This document shows, in pieces, positions 6,020 to 8,301 of a DNA stretch of 8,301 bases. The notes below the pieces were generated by a model. That model had not been told where the DNA came from. It did no database searches and saw nothing but the letters and a program-made list of their open reading frames with translations. Within the stretch, counting starts at the first letter, position 1, and the number at the start of each line of letters is the position of its first letter. Origin of the DNA: an uncultured Bacilli bacterium (lineage in GTDB: Bacteria > Bacillota_I > Bacilli_A > RF39 > UBA660); NCBI GenBank assembly GCA_934086355.1, contig CAKOID010000031.1:1-8301 (forward strand), given 5' to 3'. Position numbers and translations under genes: made by a program.

Positions 6020-7977
6020 TGCCAAGACCAATGAATGGAAAAGTTCCTGAAACTTCAAAAAACTTTGGAGCCTCAATGAAAAGATTATTTAAAAGTTTAG
6101 ATAAATGGAAATATTTATTTGTCACTGCCTTAGTTCTTGCAATGGTAAGTGCTATATTAGCATTAATATCTCCAAATAAATTATCTGATTTAACAAATAT
6201 TATAACAGATGGAATAAAACCTAATATCAATGAAACTGTAATAAAAGATATAATGAAAGATAAAGATATTAGTTTAGAAGATAAACAAAAATTTAATGAA
6301 TTATTAGAAAATAGTAAAGATAAAAATGAAAAAGAATTAATTAACGAATTTGATAAATTACCTAAGTCTATATATAACAAAGTAAAACCAAAAATAAATA
6401 TAGATAAAGTTAAAAAAACAGCAATATTATTAGGAAGTTTATATATAATTAGTGCTATATTGAGTTATATAGAAACACTTATAATGACTATAATATCAAA
6501 TAATTTTGCAAAAAAATTAAGAAGTAATATTTCAAAAAAAATAAATACTTTACCTCTTAAATATTTTGATAGTCATGAAACAGGTGATGTATTATCAAGA
6601 GTAACAAACGATGTAGACACAATAAATCAAAATATGAATAATAGTTTATCTACATTAGTTACAAGTGTAACTCTATTTATAGGTTCAATCATAATGATGT
6701 TTATCACAAATGGAACTATGGCTATAACAGCAATATTATCAAGTCTTATAGGTTTCATATTTATGGGATTAATTTTAAAAAATAGTCAAAAATATTTTGT
6801 ACAAAGACAAAATGAATTAGGGGACTTAAATGGTTTCATAGAAGAAATATATTCTGGACATAATGTAGTAAAAGCATACAATGGAGAAAAAGAATCTATA
6901 AAAGATTTTAATAAATTAAATAGTAAATTATATAATTCAAATAGAAAAAGTGCATTCTATTCAGGTTTAATGCAACCAATAATGATGTTTGTAGGTAATT
7001 TTGGTTACGTAGCAGTATGTATTGTTGGTGCAATGTTAGCAATGAAAGGTAACATAACTTTCGGTGTAATTGTAGCATTCATGGTATATGTTAGATTATT
7101 CACAAATCCGCTTTCTCAAATAGCACAAGCTATGACAAGTTTACAATCTACTGCAGCAGCAAGTGAAAGAGTATTTGAATTCTTAGATGAAAGTGAAATG
7201 CCTAATGAAAGACACTTAACTGGTAAATTAAATAAAGATAAAGTTAAAGGTAAAATAGAATTTAAGAATGTTAAATTTGGATATGATGAAAATAAAACAA
7301 TAATAAAAGATTTTAATGTATTAGTTAAGCCTGGTGAAAAAGTTGCAATAGTTGGACCAACAGGTGCTGGTAAAACCACATTAGTAAATTTATTAATGAA
7401 ATTTTATGAAATAAAAAGTGGAGACATTTTAATAGACGATGTAAGTATACATGATCTAACTAGAGAAAATATACATGATTTATTTATTATGGTTTTACAA
7501 GATACTTGGTTATTTAATGGAACTATCAAAGAAAACCTAAAATTTAATAGTAAAAACATAACAGAAGAAGAAATATTAGAAGCATGTAAATTTATAGGTA
7601 TAGATCACTTTATTAAAACTCTACCTGGTGGATTAGATTCTACTGTAAGTGATAATGATTCTATTAGTGGAGGACAAAAACAATTATTAACAATTACAAG
7701 AGGTTTAATAAAGAATGCTCCATTCTTAATATTAGATGAAGCTACTAGTAATGTAGATACTAGAACAGAAGAATTAGTACAAATTGCTATGGATAAATTA
7801 ACTCATGGTAGAACTTCATTTATAATAGCACATAGATTATCAACAATAAAAAATGCAGATTTAATCTTAGTAATGAACGAAGGAAATATAATTGAACAAG
7901 GTACACATGATGAATTAATAAAGAAGAACGGATTCTATGCTGATTTATACAATTCTCAATTTAAAAATAGCGATTAA
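6019..7977 (+). CDS. ABC exporter half-transporter with canonical ATP site (BmrD/LmrD/TM288-like)
   Basis: This 652-residue partner subunit has its ATG at 6019 inside TAATG, sharing one base with the previous stop. A perfect AGGAGG (6006-6011) lies 7 nt before it, so strong translation coupled to the first subunit is expected. Membrane segments lie at about 32-52, 133-160, 210-230, 233-254, 316-340 and 345-365. The first external loop (about 53-131) is unusually long, charged and Lys/Asp/Asn-rich. The ATPase domain has A-loop Y422, Walker A GPTGAGKTT (446-454), Q494, signature ISGGQ (549-553), Walker B LILDE with catalytic E574, D-loop SNVD and switch H605 (IIAHR). The catalytic residues are complete, so with VSGGQ of the first subunit it forms the working ATP site. 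The altered stretch after the signature (QKQLLTITR instead of QRQRLAIAR) is typical of this side of such heterodimers. MarR control suggests an inducible multidrug or toxic-compound exporter; the substrate is unknown. Confidence 0.92.
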   Translation: MPRPMNGKVPETSKNFGASMKRLFKSLDKWKYLFVTALVLAMVSAILALISPNKLSDLTNIITDGIKPNINETVIKDIMKDKDISLEDKQKFNELLENSKDKNEKELINEFDKLPKSIYNKVKPKINIDKVKKTAILLGSLYIISAILSYIETLIMTIISNNFAKKLRSNISKKINTLPLKYFDSHETGDVLSRVTNDVDTINQNMNNSLSTLVTSVTLFIGSIIMMFITNGTMAITAILSSLIGFIFMGLILKNSQKYFVQRQNELGDLNGFIEEIYSGHNVVKAYNGEKESIKDFNKLNSKLYNSNRKSAFYSGLMQPIMMFVGNFGYVAVCIVGAMLAMKGNITFGVIVAFMVYVRLFTNPLSQIAQAMTSLQSTAAASERVFEFLDESEMPNERHLTGKLNKDKVKGKIEFKNVKFGYDENKTIIKDFNVLVKPGEKVAIVGPTGAGKTTLVNLLMKFYEIKSGDILIDDVSIHDLTRENIHDLFIMVLQDTWLFNGTIKENLKFNSKNITEEEILEACKFIGIDHFIKTLPGGLDSTVSDNDSISGGQKQLLTITRGLIKNAPFLILDEATSNVDTRTEELVQIAMDKLTHGRTSFIIAHRLSTIKNADLILVMNEGNIIEQGTHDELIKKNGFYADLYNSQFKNSD

Positions 7978-7988
7978 AAAATGAGAAA

Positions 7989-8014
7989 GGTACTTGAAAT
8001 AAGTATCTTTTTTT
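7989..8014 (+). terminator. Rho-independent terminator of the MarR-ABC operon
   Basis: GGTACTT (7989-7995) pairs with AAGTATC (8001-8007), with one G-T pair, around GAAAT. Seven T follow (8008-8014). It lies 11 nt after the stop codon of the second exporter subunit. Confidence 0.85.
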
Positions 8015-8020
8015 GATATA

Positions 8021-8051
8021 TTTTTATTAGGGTAAAAGTACCTAATAAAAA
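8021..8051. repeat. Perfect 11-bp inverted repeat after the operon terminator
   Basis: TTTTTATTAGG (8021-8031) is the reverse complement of CCTAATAAAAA (8041-8051), with a 9-nt loop. No T-run follows on either strand in a normal terminator position. In addition AAGTACCT (8036-8043) could pair with AGGTACTT (7988-7995), the left arm of the preceding terminator, as a competing structure. The function is unknown. Confidence 0.7.
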
Positions 8052-8079
8052 ATTTACGATTCATGAAAAAGATGAAAAC

Positions 8080-8158
8080 AAGACTGTATAACTTCTCTCC
8101 TGACCTCGAAATTTTGTTCGGGAGGGGGTTATAAAGAAGTAAATATATAGTCTTTTTT
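8080..8158 (+). ncRNA. G-rich structured RNA-like element ending in a T-run, class unknown
   Basis: A long hairpin can be drawn. AAGACT (8080-8085) pairs with AGTCTT (8149-8154). TATAAC (8087-8092) pairs with GTTATA (8128-8133). CTCCT (8097-8101) pairs with AGGGG (8123-8127). CTCGAA (8105-8110) pairs with TTCGGG (8117-8122) around ATTTTG. ACTTCT (8091-8096) could pair instead with AGAAGT (8135-8140), and CTCTCC (8095-8100) with GGAGGG (8121-8126). Six T at 8153-8158 end it like a terminator. The run of eight G in nine bases (8120-8128) stands out in a window this AT-rich. I match it to no riboswitch or leader I know. It may be a small RNA, an attenuator-type leader or an elaborate terminator; I see no convincing promoter directly before it. 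Confidence 0.5.
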
Positions 8159-8170
8159 GTGTATTAAAAA

Positions 8171-8198
8171 ATGACAAATTATTTAATTTAAATATGAT
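8171..8198 (+). promoter_or_regulatory. Probable promoter of the gene starting at 8285
   Basis: The -35-like box ATGACA (8171-8176) and the -10-like box TATGAT (8193-8198) each match five of six consensus bases, with a 16-nt spacer. Transcription would begin near 8205, inside a small palindrome ATATAG-GTG-CTATAT (8202-8216). A second, weaker candidate has TATAAT at 8245-8250 with TTAAAA at 8222-8227. Confidence 0.5.
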
Positions 8199-8284
8199 TT
8201 AATATAGGTGCTATATACACGTTAAAATTAAATATGATATTTATTATAATAATATTGTCACAATAAAGAAGGAGTGTGATTACG

Positions 8285-8301
8285 ATGAATCGTAAACAGA
8301 A
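8285..8301 (+). CDS. Start of an unidentified gene (3' partial)
   Basis: An ATG at 8285 lies 10 nt after AAGGAG (8269-8274), a good Shine-Dalgarno sequence at a slightly long spacing. Only MNRKQ and part of one more codon are inside the window, too little to name a product. The first codons include CGT and CAG, which are rare in the other genes here. The preceding 270 bases (8015-8284) hold only the repeats, RNA-like structure and promoter listed separately. Confidence 0.55.

Noticed and set aside
8063..8134. A 23-residue small ORF (begins MKKMKTRLYNFSPDLEI) across the structured RNA element.
   Set aside because: No Shine-Dalgarno sequence precedes it, and its unusual codons are explained by the base-paired G-rich and C-rich stem strands. 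A leader peptide cannot be fully excluded.

Overview
The window comes from a very AT-rich, low-GC Gram-positive-type bacterium. The evidence is strong AGGAGG-type ribosome binding sites, TTGACA/TATAAT promoters, short hairpin-plus-T-run terminators, A/T-ending codons, and the local gene types. TGG is used for tryptophan and nothing suggests that TGA is recoded. The style of the first gene (SipW-type signal-peptide remnant, 'GDGTISNPYVV' C-terminus) resembles uncultured gut Bacilli/Mollicutes-related Firmicutes. That placement is inference, not proven.

Layout, all genes on the + strand. (1) 1-1824: the 3' part of a secreted or surface beta-rich protein, closed by a terminator at 1827-1853. (2) 1855-3611: a self-contained single-gene cassette with its own consensus promoter (extended -10), one 563-residue protein of unknown function, and its own terminator. 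The protein carries two HEPN-type R-x4-H motifs, one near each end (R97/H102 and R493/H498), and a long coiled coil before the second. This is the most interesting item: a candidate dual-HEPN ribonuclease, probably a defence or toxin-type protein. (3) 3612-3828: an intergenic region with a perfect 15-bp inverted repeat around a 48-nt T-rich spacer, then a near-perfect promoter and a 20-bp palindromic operator. (4) 3829-7977: a tightly overlapping three-gene operon of a MarR-family regulator and two ABC exporter half-transporters. The two halves look like an asymmetric heterodimer with one degenerate and one canonical ATP site (BmrCD/LmrCD/TM287-288 type). (5) 7978-8284: the operon terminator, an 11-bp inverted repeat, a G-rich structured RNA-like element ending in a T-run, and a promoter for the next gene, which starts at 8285 and runs off the window.

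How they work together: the MarR protein most likely represses its own operon through the palindrome between the promoter and the ribosome binding site, releasing it when the exporter's substrate is present. The HEPN cassette is transcriptionally insulated from both neighbours and reads as more AT-rich than they do, which would fit an acquired accessory gene. No CRISPR array, tRNA, rRNA, transposase or phage gene is visible.
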